A stretch of DNA of 64,000 nt from Trogon surrucura (GCA_020746105.1 CM036628.1:1622001-1686000), one strand, 5' to 3'; shown: positions 11,252-31,290, counted from the first letter of the stretch. The notes: a model not told the origin generated them from the sequence alone. Program-made: numbers and translations.

Positions 11252-13616
11252 GTACATATCCCTCTGAGATTCTCACCAGACTCCTCAGGGAACCTGAGGG
11301 CAATGAGGTTTCCAGTTCTCAGCTCCAAAGCGGTCCCAAGCTCATTGTGTTCAGAAGGGAGTGGGTTTGTCAGATGGGAGCAATTAGTCATTGTACAGTG
11401 GATGTCAACGTGTAGGAAATGACAAGCGGTCTCCGTGCTGCGCTGCTGATTAAGTCTTGTATTCCTAGAGGAGGAAAACAGCAGCTTCCAGGTCTGTGGG
11501 GTGAGGAGGGAAACAGATTACAGAATGTAATTACATTAGATAGTCTGAAATTGGATCTAAGGCTTCAATCACAGCCCTTCCAGATGTAGAACAGTTCAAG
11601 GGGTTGAAAAAAGCAACGCCAAGGGAGTGAATTAGAGACAACTTGCTTGCAATTATTGAAATTAAGGAAAGTTTTTACCATTCAGTAGTGGAAAAGGGGG
11701 GAACTTGGAGACTATTCTTTCATATCAAATTTACATACAAAGCCTTCGCAGACAGCTTATGAATAAATGCATCAGCCAGTACATCGACTACATGGGCTGG
11801 AGGTTTTTAACTGTTCACTGAGGATTTTTCCAACGGTACAATCGATGCTCACTGGACGGCTTTTCATAGCCCACATTGCTCTGCATTGCTGCTGCATGAC
11901 AGTATTAACCCCCGCAATGCCCTGATTCAGGAATCTCTACCATGGTATTGGGCTTCCTTTGCCAGCTGCTGATGCTCTGCTGCTCCCATCTCGCTGAAAT
12001 TCCAAAAACATCAGCTTATCATCTGTCTGGGCCTCCTCTGAAGCTGGTCCCTCTTCTCTGCACTAGTCAGTAGATCTTCAGATCATCTTCTCTCCTGCTC
12101 TTTCTTCCATTCCACATCCATCTCCGGATCCCTGAAATATCCTAGAAGCCCCTGATCCAGACACACTCCCTTCTCCATGCGAAACCTACTGTCCTGGAGA
12201 GCTCTGGGTTTTCATCCACCTCCACGCTGTGCTTCCCAACTGACCCTCACGTCAGCTCTGCCCCAGCTGCACATATCCAGCAAACTATTTGACAGTTCCT
12301 CCATCATTTTACACCTTTCTCCCACAGTGCAGGCAGCAGCCTCCTGCTCTAACCTGCCCCTCCCCAACTAACATGCCAGTAACTCATCACTTTGCTGAAT
12401 AGAGCAGATTATCTAGTGTGAGTCAATTCATTCGGGGGGAAAAAAAAAAAAGTCTCTGGAGATGTCTGCATTTCTGTCATTTCCATGGAGCAGGCTGGTA
12501 TCAGTTTGGGGTTGAAGGCTGAAACTTAATGTGCGAGATTGTCTGAAATGCTTCTGAGGCTGCTCTGTTTAGATTTTGTCAGACGTGTTCCAGCTCAAGC
12601 CAGGGTAAATCAGGGGTAATCACAGCCATGTACACACCCATCTACAACCACTGTTGACTGAAGAAATCTTGGGCTTGAAACAGCTCCTTCTTTATGACAC
12701 AATTTGGTGAAAGATTTGTTGATGGAGAATTCCACAAACAGATATAGAGGTTACACTTGTCACGCCAACCGATCTGTTACGTAACTGTTTCTTCACATTT
12801 AAATCTCACACGATGCAAAAGCAAAACCCCAGGAAACAGGCTACAGCCCCTTTTGTTTAAAATACATCACCAAAGTTTTGGAAAGAAGGCAGAGGAAACA
12901 AGCCAACATCTGCAGAATGTTCTGGTCTGAGAGTGCCTTCCTTAGCTTTGGCAGCACGAGAGAATGAAAGCAGAGCATCTCTGGCCAGCCAGTGCTCCAG
13001 CAAGTGTCCAGTTCATGGTTCACACACCAATACGACCCCCTCTGCTTTGCTGGCAAATGTTTTTCTTGGGTTGACAAGATCTCACAGGGCTGAGATTTAG
13101 TAATGCTCTACATTCTCCAGTACATTTTGGGACCCCACTTACAGATGTGTTGGATTCCTCCAACACCTGCAGCGGGGGGTTGCTCCGTACTGTGGAAACA
13201 TCTATTCTAAGGCATAAAGAAGTTTGGCTAAACCGCACGTCGCCGTTACAAACAGAGCAACACGTCCTTCTGGGTGGTGTGGTTGGTCGTTCCTTTGCAA
13301 AGCTTGCAAAACTCCGTCCTTGCAAAGGCTCCCTGGTATCTCATTCAGGGGAGGGGTTCTCCTGCTGGACGCTAACCCTCCATAACCCATGCTGGAGAAA
13401 GGAAGAGTTGCCCAAAAGATAAAGTGTTATCCCTCTTCGTAAAGGTCAACAGACAATGAAACGGATGAATTATTATCTGTTTAAGAGTCTGAAAAGCAAA
13501 GACACTGCAAGTACCTCGGGTGGGTTTTGTTTCCAAGTATAAACAGGATCTTGCTGTGTCCTGTCAAAAATATCCTGTTGTGTAAAGATCATTTTTTTCC
13601 TGTTTATCTTAAGCAG
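11252..13616 (+). other. KDRL: Intron 18-equivalent
   Basis: The intron is 2.4 kb and has no recognised repeat or gene. Around 11940-12370 it is C/T-rich on the + strand and gives a short chance open frame without known motifs. Confidence 0.8.
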
Positions 13617-13730
13617 AATGTGCAACAACTAACGAATGCAAGGCTTTAATGTCTGAACTGAAGATCCTCATCCATATAGGACATCATCTGAATGTAGTCA
13701 ACCTGCTGGGAGCCTGCACCAAAGCCGGAG
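13617..13730 (+). CDS. KDRL: Exon 19-equivalent: kinase alphaC helix and beta4
   Basis: The acceptor aagcag precedes 13617 and the donor gtgaga follows 13730. The exon is 114 nt, as in FLT1 and KDR. It reads [18 protein letters not shown] and then [18 protein letters not shown]. The Glu in MSELK is the alphaC residue that pairs with the beta3 lysine. [14 protein letters not shown] is a family signature. Oddly, the near-invariant EGAT at the start is ECAT here, and a second cysteine follows at NECK. Confidence 0.98.
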
Positions 13731-16700
13731 GTGAGAAGTCCTCGGTAACTAAGGAGCACAGAAGAAATGCTTTTCAGATACCGTGGTGGCTGGATGTATC
13801 TGTCTGCCGTGGAGCCCAAGTCTCGGGCACACGCAGTTTACGCAAGCACAAACATTTCTACCTCTCTGCTCGCAGGAGAGCTTCTGCTACCGCAGGATAT
13901 GGCTACATCTCATCCACGGTTTCTGAACGTCTTCTCCCAGCCAGTGGTGTCACTTCTCTTTTTCCTTTTTCTCTGCACTTTGCCAGGTTGTTTACAGAAG
14001 GGGTTGGGGACTGAAGGGAGACGGGATCCAGAACTGCAAATAGGTGCCCAATTCCTCCACAGCAAACACTCCTGATCATTTCAAAGGTTCTTCTCCCTCT
14101 TCTCCGCTGCCTTATCAGGAGGATGCATGAGGCTGAGGGCTGAGCTGCTCAAGGCCTCCTCCTTTCCAAGCACTTCACCCTTGCCAGGCACATGCGGGCG
14201 GTTTTTATACAGGAAGCCTGAGGCAGTCCAAAGCTGCACAGAGCAACAGCGCGGGCTGAGCTGACACAACTCGCTGTGTATCACAAAAAGAATCTGTTGC
14301 AAAGTGCAGACTTAAACAAAGGACTCCATAAATCTCAGGCCTTTGTGACTAAAACATCCCTTCCTGTACTGCCACACAAAGCATCCTTGTCTGTTACTGT
14401 ACTGTGCTTTAACTTCAGGGTAACAACTCAGAGATGTCTCCTTACTGCCTACAATGAACCTTCAAAACAATTCCCAAAGGAGAGATTTAGGAGACCTGAG
14501 GACAAAAAAAAAAACAAAAACCCAAACCAAACCCAATACAACAGGGTAAAATAAATGAAGGGGAAAGAGAGAGAAATGGTGCTCACATCTGTTGTCATCC
14601 GAGACTTCCAAGCTCTCATCTTCCCAAAGAACATGTACTTGCCCAGTCACGGGGGAAAAAAAGAAAACTTCAGTGAGGTAGATTTGGTAGGATGCCAGGA
14701 AAGAAATCTTCCCTCCAGCAAGAGACTCCCAGTTCCTCAAGGAGCAGTCAGGAACCAGCAGCCACAGACACTGCTGCAATCTGGGAGCCTGCAGGAATCG
14801 CCGTAGTGCTGCAGACCCCAAAACCCCATCCGGGAGGATGGTCACCTTTAGCCGGAGGGGTTTAACACTCAGCTGCACGAGCAAGTAGCCTTTGCTTGGG
14901 GCTGTGAGTAGAGGGGAAGTAACATTAAGAATCCTGGTGATTCTCCTCTCCTGTCAAGTCAATGAGGTGGCTCAATTCAAAGAGGTGCCTAAAACACAGC
15001 AGCATTACTGAGGTCAATAGCGTGGGACCAGAGCGCTAACTCAGCCACAGAGCTCCAGCTGCCTGGTAAGACACATCTCAGTAACTGAGCAAATACTGTC
15101 ACTGCCCGATCTCTGAGGAGCTGCTTCTCCTGGGAGTCCCTCAGCTTCCCCTTCTCCACCCTTCTCCTTCGTTATTGCCCTCCCTGGTGAAGAGGGAACC
15201 CTCGCTCCTCCCTGCCAGCTGCCCAGGAACACCCCGATTGCTCCGGGGAGCGGTGGACGGAGCAGAGCGGTGCAGCACGGCTTTGCAGGGCACCGAGGAG
15301 CTTGTTTGTTCACCTCTGAGCAACGTGACTGCAGACTGAAGGAAAACAGCTTTGAGCTCTCAGGGCAGACACGGGGATAAGAGTTACTGCAAAAACACCA
15401 TTGCACACAGTGCTTTCTCCCTCCTTATTGGGTTTTATGTAACCGTATAATGGTATTCCCCACGAAGAGGGATATTAAGTATGCACATATGTTATTTTAA
15501 CAATATAACAAATAACAAATTGTAACACCTTGGCTGAGTATCTGATGTTAAGCACTTAGAACTAATGCATAGTACATGCTTTACAATGAGGAAATAAAAT
15601 ATGGAGAGGCTGTGACTAGGGAGCATTTCAAAAACATGAATAAATCACTAACGGGAGCTTTAAAGCCGGAATCTGCATTTCCTAAGGGCATCCACGAGGG
15701 ACATCTGACTTCAGGTTCTTCAGAACAATGTCACCCCCGAGATCCCTCCTGCAGTGCCTTTAAGGCCAAGCGAGCGGCGTTGTGTGGTCAGCAGCAGAAC
15801 CACTGAGAGCTCTGCTTTGGGGCCCGTCGGGATTTCGGTACAGTGCTCTCAGGTGCTGACCATGGTACGGCTGTACTCAACAGGAACTGCAAGTCCCAAA
15901 CAGCCCAAAGCCCAAAATTTAATCTAGCAGTGCTATAGGACCCGCACAAATAAAAAGCCTGGCACAAATGCACAATGGTATTGCCGACGAGCTGCCGGTT
16001 AGTATTGCTAGAATTCACCATCTCCCTTTTAACTGGATGATCTGCTTCCAGACAGTCCTCGTCATCCAGTCTCGGACAGGATGGTGCTACCAGCATCTCT
16101 GAGGTTCACTCTTCCCTCCCGGGCCCCTCTGCTCTCCCTCACAGCCCTGCCCTCAGCCTCCTCAGTCACCGTCGTACGCGGCAGCCCGGGTCGTGGTTGC
16201 AGAGGGCAGGACGAGTCTGTGTGAGCCATTCTGCTACGGCCAGAGAGGAGCCCTCCCCAACGGCCAAGGGCAGCTCTCAGCACTTCTCCTTTGAAGCTCA
16301 GACTCTTCAGTGTGAACCACGGACCTTCTAGGCAGAAAAAGGTTTCTGGGCATGAAAGTCCGGTTGCTTAGGATTGATAATAATGCATGTTTATATGCAT
16401 TCTAGTCCCACAATTCCACCTCCTCTTATATTTGACGATTACAAAAAGCAGCAATTACGCTAAAGGTAGAGAATGTAGCTTTTCCCTTTCCTAATAGCTC
16501 GCACTGAAACATAAAAGCATTTTGCAGCAGATCTTAAAAATATGCATAATTGTATAAAAGCAGCAAATTGCACCCAGCTCTACAGTAGTGTGCACGGAAA
16601 TAAGAAAGGAATTGATACGGTTTCCCAGGCTTTCAAAAACTTCAGACTAAATATTTTTGCAACTTCTGATTTAGACCTCTCTATTATCCTGCATACTTTT

Positions 16701-17096
16701 ATTGCCTTTAGCTCCACTCAAAACAAACGATTGTGAAGGCAGCAGAAAGACTCCTCCATGCTATGGAGCTATGTATAGAGTGAAACAACTTTCACAGCAT
16801 ATAGGATCGTACGTTGTTATTCATCATTCTGAATTCTCTTTTGTTTATAAATAAGGAATAAATACCAACTGTTCCCATGTAGCTGGGAAAACTAAGCATC
16901 AGTACTGAATTCCCTTCTCTCTATATCCACTACGGATTTTGCGCTTCTGCAGTGTCACTTCTCTGCCTCCTAATTTTCCCATCTGCGTAACAGGAGTGAC
17001 AGTATTTACTTCTTTTGCAGAGGCTTTTTGAGGATAAGTTAGTACCAAGTGCTTTGCAGTGCTTCAAAACTCGTTTGACTTTCACTCTCTTTTTAG
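13731..17096 (+). other. KDRL: Intron 19-equivalent
   Basis: This 3.4 kb intron has an A-run near 14503 and GC-richer sequence at about 15040-15330 and 16080-16270. The latter give overlapping open frames on both strands with no recognisable motif. I see no transposable element. Confidence 0.75.
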
Positions 17097-17185
17097 GTCC
17101 TCTGATGGTCATAGTAGAATACTGCAAATATGGAAACCTCTCCAACTACCTAAGAGGAAAACGAGGCGATTTCATTGCATACAAG
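17097..17185 (+). CDS. KDRL: Exon 20-equivalent: kinase hinge
   Basis: The acceptor tttttag precedes 17097 and the donor gtaaaa follows 17185. It is 89 nt and ends on a whole codon. It encodes [20 protein letters not shown] and then [10 protein letters not shown]. The gatekeeper is Val in VIVEYC, and the hinge EYCKYGN matches FLT1, where KDR has EFCKFGN. The end GDFIAYK resembles the NEFVPYK end in KDR, where the kinase insert begins. Confidence 0.98.
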
Positions 17186-17712
17186 GTAAAAAAAAAGGCA
17201 CGCTTCTCGCAGTCACAGGGCAAGAATTAACAACCACTGATCACAAGTTGTGTAGCAGAAGGAGATTTTCCTGGTACAGTCACCCCGGATTTCTTCTCTC
17301 ACCACTGTTTTCATGAATTGCAGGGACTGGCTACGCCTCGCTCCCCAGGAGAGGGCGAGACAAATCCATTTCAGTGCACATCATGCACACGCCCTGAACT
17401 GTGATTTTTAGCATGGTTTCCTAAAAAAGCAAGAGGTACAGAATTACAATATCTGTCCGTTCACCCATCAGTCTCAGTAGGCCAGCTTCCAGCTAACTTT
17501 TATGGGCCAATATTGCTATCAGTAAAACAGGTTCTGTGCTAATAAATAGGCAACGAGGCTCCACTAGTTCTACTATTCAGGGAACATCATGTTCAAACAT
17601 GTTTTCAGCTCCTCTTCAGAGGACACTTTCTCCATATGCCATTCTGTTGCATGTTTTGAATCTCCAGCGTTGCACCACCCAAAGCTAAAAATCAATTTTA
17701 CACCATTTCTAG
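17186..17712 (+). other. KDRL: Intron 20-equivalent
   Basis: A short intron between the hinge and kinase-insert exons. I recognise nothing in it beyond the donor and a cttctag-type acceptor. Confidence 0.85.
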
Positions 17713-17878
17713 TCCCAGGACAACTCTGAGCAAGCAGAGAAAAGTCTGGATGAGTCCAACAGCGACTTGACCGAACTGATCAAGAGGCGCCTTGAGAGTG
17801 TAGCCAGCACAGGCAGCTCTGCCAGCTCAGGATTTATTGAAGATAAGAGTTACAGCGATTCAGAAGATGATGAAGAAG
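17713..17878 (+). CDS. KDRL: Exon 21-equivalent: kinase insert domain
   Basis: The acceptor tttctag precedes 17713 and the donor gtaaaa follows 17878. Fifty-five complete codons form an acidic, serine-rich insert. It starts SQDNSEQAEKSLDESNS, passes through ELIKRRLESVAS, and ends SGFIEDKSYSDSEDDEE. The pattern RRLxSxxSxxSxxSGFxEDKSxSD is shared with KDR (RRLDSITSSQSSASSGF) and FLT1, so the insert is homologous. However, the first half has no counterpart of the KDR stretch around Tyr951 (KDYVGAIP). The only tyrosine in this exon is in KSYSDSE. Confidence 0.96.
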
Positions 17879-19531
<1,653 letters not shown>

Positions 19532-19534
19532 TAA

Positions 19535-24267
<4,733 letters not shown>

Positions 24268-24367
24268 GTGCCTCCCCATACCCTGGAGTACAGATAGATG
24301 AGGACTTTTGCCGACGGCTCAAAGAAGGAACCCGGATGCGATCTCCAGAGTACTCCACTCCAGAAGT
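24268..24367 (+). CDS. KDRL: Exon 25-equivalent: kinase C-lobe
   Basis: The acceptor cccccag precedes 24268 and the donor gtaaga follows 24367. It is 100 nt and ends two bases into a Val codon. It reads [20 protein letters not shown] and then [22 protein letters not shown] is shared by the receptors, DEDFC and PEYSTPE are nearest FLT1, and [10 protein letters not shown] is as in KDR. SPEY replaces the usual APEY or APDY. Confidence 0.98.
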
Positions 24368-24900
24368 GTAAGATCTCCTGCTTTTCTATTGAGAGCTGGT
24401 GCATGGCATTTAAGCGTAGGCAAAGGAGGTTGTATTTAAGCTACGTATTTTGTATTCTGTTTTCAGTAGATGCTGTAGTTACGCGTATCTGGGGTGTCCC
24501 GATGCCACAGATGGGCACTAAAGACAGAGTCAGCTTGATCTTGGCCAACAACAGAATCAACGAATCTTCCCACAGCAGTTGTGGTTCATGAGTCTCAGTT
24601 CAGGAGATGCTTTCAGTTCTGTGATAGAAACTAGACATCTGTAACTATGACTTATTTCAGCATTACCAGCAGGGGCTATCAGTCCAATTTTAAGTTGGGT
24701 GAAAAAAAAAAGGGCTACAGGCTCAGTTGAGGTAGGAATATAGAAGGAAAAAGCATCCGACATGGGAACTAGAATAGAATTTCAGTGTCTTAATCCAAAA
24801 CTATCTGAACAGTGACCAAAACAAGCAGCAGCAGAAAGAAACAGTTTGGAAGCAAAGCTCCGATCCTTTTCCTTTCCTAACACCTCTGGGTTTTATCCAG
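24368..24900 (+). other. KDRL: Intron 25-equivalent
   Basis: A short intron. The frame-2 open stretch through it is chance read-through out of phase with the exon. No other feature is seen. Confidence 0.85.
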
Positions 24901-25006
24901 TTACCAGACAATGCTGGACTGTTGGCATGGAGTACCCACCGAGAGGCCGACTTTCACAGAGCTCGTGGAGCGCTTAGGAGATCTTCTTCAAGCCAACGTT
25001 CAGCAG
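24901..25006 (+). CDS. KDRL: Exon 26-equivalent: end of the kinase domain
   Basis: The acceptor tatccag precedes 24901 and the donor gtacag follows 25006. The 106-nt exon completes the split Val codon and ends on a whole codon. It encodes [20 protein letters not shown] and then [20 protein letters not shown] and RPTF are the invariant alphaH-alphaI landmarks (the Arg of RPTF pairs with the APE glutamate). [11 protein letters not shown] matches FLT1. Confidence 0.99.
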
Positions 25007-26624
<1,618 letters not shown>

Positions 26625-26749
26625 GATGGCAAAGACTATATTCCACTGAACATCACCTTGTGCCCTGATGGAGAACCTAACTCCAAGACTTGCCCCGTGG
26701 AGGAAAGCTTGAGCAACTGTGTTAATCGCTGGAGTGCGGTGGAAACTGG
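26625..26749 (+). CDS. KDRL: Exon 27-equivalent: start of the C-terminal tail, PLC-gamma-type docking site
   Basis: The acceptor catacag precedes 26625 and the donor gtgagc follows 26749. It ends two bases into a Gly codon. The exon opens with DGKDYIPLN, aligned with FLT1 Tyr1169 (DGKDYIPIN) and KDR Tyr1175 (DGKDYIVLP), the main PLC-gamma binding sites. The remainder, ITLCPDGEPNSKTCPVEE to NCVNRWSAVETG, contains three cysteines and has no counterpart I recognise. The KDR stretch around Tyr1214 is absent. Confidence 0.95.
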
Positions 26750-27001
26750 GTGAGCAAAAATATATATGGGGGCAGGAGGGAAAGAAAGATTTGACCTCAC
26801 TGGGCGCTGTTGTCCTCTCTCAACGTGGCTCTTCTAAAGGGGTTGGACAATTTTGTAAGGGTGCTGTTTGTTAGTTACCAGAGATGAAAAAAAGGAAGCA
26901 GATCCAGGAAACTCAGCTGTGTCAGGGAAGTGAATTTAGCTACCAACCGGTGCAGCATCTGCTTGGGTTTTGTGCTGACCCCTCGCCTTTCTTGCTTTCA
27001 G

Positions 27002-27080
27002 TAACAACAGCAAGAAGCGACCGCTGAGTGTGAAGACATTTGATGAGGTGCCAGTGGAAAAGGAGAAAGTGATGCAGGAG
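27002..27080 (+). CDS. KDRL: Exon 28-equivalent: tail segment with SVKTFDEVP
   Basis: The acceptor ctttcag precedes 27002 and the donor gtaagt follows 27080. It completes the Gly codon and gives NNSKKRPLSVKTFDEVPVEK and then EKVMQE. RPLSVKTFDEVP aligns with RPVSVKTFEDIP of KDR, a conserved tail block. The intron before it is only 252 nt. Confidence 0.96.
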
Positions 27081-29482
27081 GTAAGTGAGGTGATCGCATC
27101 CTTCTCCACCGGCTTCACAGATCACTTGTCACCAGCACCAGAAACACTTAGAGCTTTTGAAATCTGTTTGGTAAGAAAAAGCTTTAAATCAAGCAGAAGA
27201 TTCAGTCCTAGCATCTCACACACAGGTCTGTGTGACAACAGAAGGACTTGCGCTTAGCTGAACAAATAATCTGAAGAGAAGCTCATGCATGATTATCCTG
27301 GCTTTTTTGGGGGGCTTTTTCTGCACCAGAAGAAAATGGCAGCTCGTTGAAATGGAGCCTTTGGAAGGAAATGTGTCCAGAACACATTCGGGCTGCCTGC
27401 GACAGCCAATAACTTGCTGGTGGTGAGCATGCTCAGTTTTGGACAGGCAAGACCAAGATTCAAGTTCCTGCTCTACTTGATTCACACAAAGGGCTTTAAC
27501 CCCGGATTTTCCTCGCCCTAAGCGAACGTATTTATTGCCGGTTTGATGGTGTGCCCCAGCCAAGGCTCACTCCTGGACAGACAGCCATTCCTCAGCCCAA
27601 GTGCCCTGGGAAGGGTCAAGTCTCTGGCTACAACTTGTCCTGGACACATTTCATGTCCTTGACAAATATAGCGCAGTCCTCACCCGTTCTCTTTTTAGCA
27701 CAAAGCGATGCCCGTTATTCCCTACTATTTTGCCAAATGTAATTTCCACACCTTTATCAGTGCATCTTAGGGATTAGAAGGCTTCAAATTTTCTCTGGCT
27801 CCTGCACCTTTCCTCTTGCAGGCTACAAATCTGTCCCTTTGAATCACACAAAGACACTTACTCAATAGATGCACTATCAGTAAGAGATTACTGCTGCCAG
27901 AGTCAGCATTATTTCCCTACTCATGGCATTTTAAAGCAAGTCCTTGCATGGAGGGGGAACATTTTCCATAAAGGGTAATAATGCATTAACAGATCAGAAA
28001 TAAATGTGGCATTTCAGTGAGGATCTTTTAAAGGAAAATTATGGTGTGATCTACTTTTGGACGAAGTGAGTGCACTTGGGTTACTAAAATCCTCTTAAAT
28101 ATCAAGACGTTAATACTGATTAGGTCATTATTTCAAGCAGTTGCCCAAGAACTCTAAAAGTGCTCCACCACACCTTCCTGCAATTGTGCTACTTATCTGT
28201 AGCCCTGCTGATACTCTTTCAACAAATCTTCTGTGAGCAAAATGCAAAGCAGCGCTCAGATAAATTGTTTCTAGACCACTTGTTTTAAAGGGAAACCATC
28301 AAGACAAAAATCAGAGTGAAAAGCTCGGTTCTACTGAGGTTTTGACGGACCTAATTAATGTCGAATTTTGCTTTTTAATGTTTGCTGGGATTATTTTTTT
28401 CCTGTTCCAATCGGTTTGACTGGTAAAATAAGACTAACTAGAGTTTCACTTTCAACATTGAAGCCTTTTGCTTGCTTGGGTTTGACAGACAAACACGCAG
28501 CCTTCCAGCATCACAACATGCTTCAAATGCAAAGGAACTCCTCGGAAGACTTATTATAAATTACTTAAAACAAGGACCGTGCATGTCTGTGACCTTGTGG
28601 GGCACTTAGCACAATAACAGCTCAATCTTACTTGCAACCTTGAGACTCAACTTTAAATGCAGCAAAATCACCACCTCAACTTTAAAATTACTCAAGACAG
28701 TTTCGTTGGACAGCTCATCAAAAAAAAAAACAAAGTACAATGAGCCTTTTAGGCTCTATATCTTTGCAAAGCATTTGGATTTGCCAAAATGCTACTGAAC
28801 TTCCACTTCCTTAAAATTTCAATGTTTCCAGTAGCATATTTCTAGTAGGTATTTAGGGTACTTTTTCTCCGAGGAGCCTAGCCGGTATTACTGGATATAT
28901 TCTTTATGAATTTCTGTCTATTCATATCTCAGCTCTCCTACCTAGATGGCATCCATATGTCACGATTAATATCAATTTCCAGTTTGAAAATGTCAAATTA
29001 TTTTTTGATATGTTCATTTTAAGGGTGCTCTTTCAAGATAGAGCTCAAAAATTCTGTCATCACAAAAACAAGGCAAATGTTCTCAGTCTAAATAGCAACG
29101 TTATCGGGAACAGTTGGATAAAAACGGATAATACAGGCCTTGACAGGAGAATATTCTGAAGAACGGGCTTAACGTCATACACCAAGTGGATATATGTGTT
29201 ATTAAACATTCTCCTGCCCTTGCTTTGTCTGCTCTGTAGCTGGAGACAGTTTTGTAAGGTGAAATTCTATCAGCTTGCCTAAAAGTGGTGCGGTCACAGC
29301 ATAAAGTAGCTGGAATTTCGTATTCTAACTATTTCCTTGGCTTTCCTTCTCTACGGACTTTAAGAGTGGATGTTCTGACTCTTCTCCGTGCTCTGCCCAT
29401 GGAAGCCGTTTCTAATTTAAAAGTCCAGCCACGATCACTTGGCGTTCTGCTGATGTTGGTTGTTTTATTTTTTGCTGCCCAG
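27081..29482 (+). other. KDRL: Intron 28-equivalent
   Basis: A 2.4 kb AT-rich intron. I recognise no repeat, RNA gene or additional exon. Confidence 0.8.
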
Positions 29483-29577
29483 GAGTCGGACAGTGGAATG
29501 GTGTTGACCTCAGATGAGATAAAAAGCCCAAAGAGGTTGGAAATCCGTTCTTGGCCTTACGGGATCATGGCTCTAGC
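29483..29577 (+). CDS. KDRL: Exon 29-equivalent: tail segment with DSGMVL and a YxxM motif
   Basis: The acceptor gctgcccag precedes 29483 and the donor gtgagt follows 29577. It ends two bases into an Ala codon. ESDSGMVLTSDEI aligns with TDSGMVLASEEL of KDR and FLT4, which establishes the exon. After it the sequence diverges: KSPKRLEIRSWPYGIMALA. The YGIM at 29558-29569 fits the YxxM consensus for the p85 SH2 domains of PI3-kinase. Confidence 0.95.
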
Positions 29578-31284
29578 GTGAGTACTTCTTTGGTATTTCT
29601 TTCTAGGACAGAGCAACGCTTCTGAAAGTTTCATTTTTGTTTCTGATGCCAAAAGGAAGACTCTTTAGACTAATCTAAGCAAGCTAGAAGGAGAAGCAAC
29701 TCTACCTTTCAGTCCAGTAACCGAGAGATTATGGTTAATGTATGTTAAGATCAAGAAAGTTACAACATCAACTTTTTTCTGGAAGCAAAGTCTAACATAA
29801 ACCAGAGTTGCAAGTCTCTGAAAGGTCTTCTCCACCTTCCTAGAAACGTATAACAATAGGAATGAATTTTCCAGATTAAATGCTGACATGCAACATTTCA
29901 AAGAACAGATACCCAAAATACTAAAAAAAGAAACTTTCTCTACCATGGAATTCTATGTAGTTAAACTAATTAGATTTCTCCTGAATTGCCTAGAATTTTC
30001 TGAAATCTATTGATGAGATTTCTGTTAGTTTTCTGGGTATGAAATTCAGTGATCTTTCCCAGCAGAGCAATTGCTTGTTCTACATCAAGTCACCACTTTT
30101 CTACATTAAAGAGAAATGACAGATGAGGAAAAACTAGTACGTTTTCTGCATAGTAGGGGAGAGTTTGCATGAGAGAGTGTGTCATCAGAGTCTAACGGTA
30201 TTTCAGAGGGGCTAACTCCCTCACTCAAAGGGAAAAGCAAGACAGAAGGAGCTTGCCTTGTCTTTTCAGGCCTTAAAACCACAAATTCCTAGATATTTGA
30301 AGGCAGGAGAGAAGGAGAAAGAGGAAAAGGGGAAATGTTACATAAGGAAGGCTAGAGAGCATCGCAGCACTAGCAGGGAGCGTTCAAATGCTGCAGATTC
30401 TGCTGGATAGGAATGTGACTTCAGGAGCAATGTCACTCAGCAGTTATTTCCCCTGCAGTACCGTCCCGGTGTTGTACCTGTCGGGGGATTAGCAGAGATC
30501 TAGACACTGTTCTGTGTTTTTATCCTATGCGCCTGCTGAGAGGATTTCTGCAGGTATCCTGCATTGCTATGGAGACCAAATGGCACCAGCTCTAAAAAAA
30601 AAAAAAAGAGCTCAAATGTCAGGAACTGCACTGCTGTGGAGCTTTACCTGAGCTGATTTACCTCTCTTTTTTGCCTGATGTCACGTTGACAGAAATCCAA
30701 CACATACACACACACGTACAGCCTCCCCGACAGGATTTATCCTCCTAAAGATTTCTGTCAATCACCTCCGACTGCTGCTGCCCCTGCTGCACTTCCCCCA
30801 TTTGGATAAACAGCTAGCAGAGGAAGGTTCTCTCTCTCCCCCTTCCAGCCTTTCTGCTGAAAATCAGATAAATCAACATCCAGCCAGACACAGAAACACA
30901 AAAATCCCGTAAGAGCCTGTTCTGAGATTCCCAGAAAAACCTCAGCTGCTCTCGGGCCCCGGGACCGAACACGAAATAACGCGGCTCTGCTGGGTTCAGC
31001 GACTCTCTCCGGCCGACCCACCCCTCCTGGGGCTCTCCCCAGGGACACTTCCACAGGGATCCCCTTCATTGCAGGATACCTGAGACTGCCTGTGCCAGCC
31101 AGGCCGGGAAAGACCATCTTAATGGTGGTCTCCTCTGAAAGCAAACGCTGCAGCGAGCTCTGTTTGTTGTCTCCTTATTCCCAGGACCCAAACTACCATC
31201 GAACACACAGAGGTGTGTTTTTTCTTGGCCACATCCTTCAGCGAGTATTTGAGATCCAGCTGAGAAAAGCTATTTTGTCAGCCT

Positions 31285-31290
<6 letters not shown>

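Noticed and set aside
30758-31144. A 128-codon minus-strand frame in the last intron
   Set aside because: It lies in a GC-richer patch and ends in a low-complexity Gly/Ala/Val stretch. No promoter, splice site or homology supports it.
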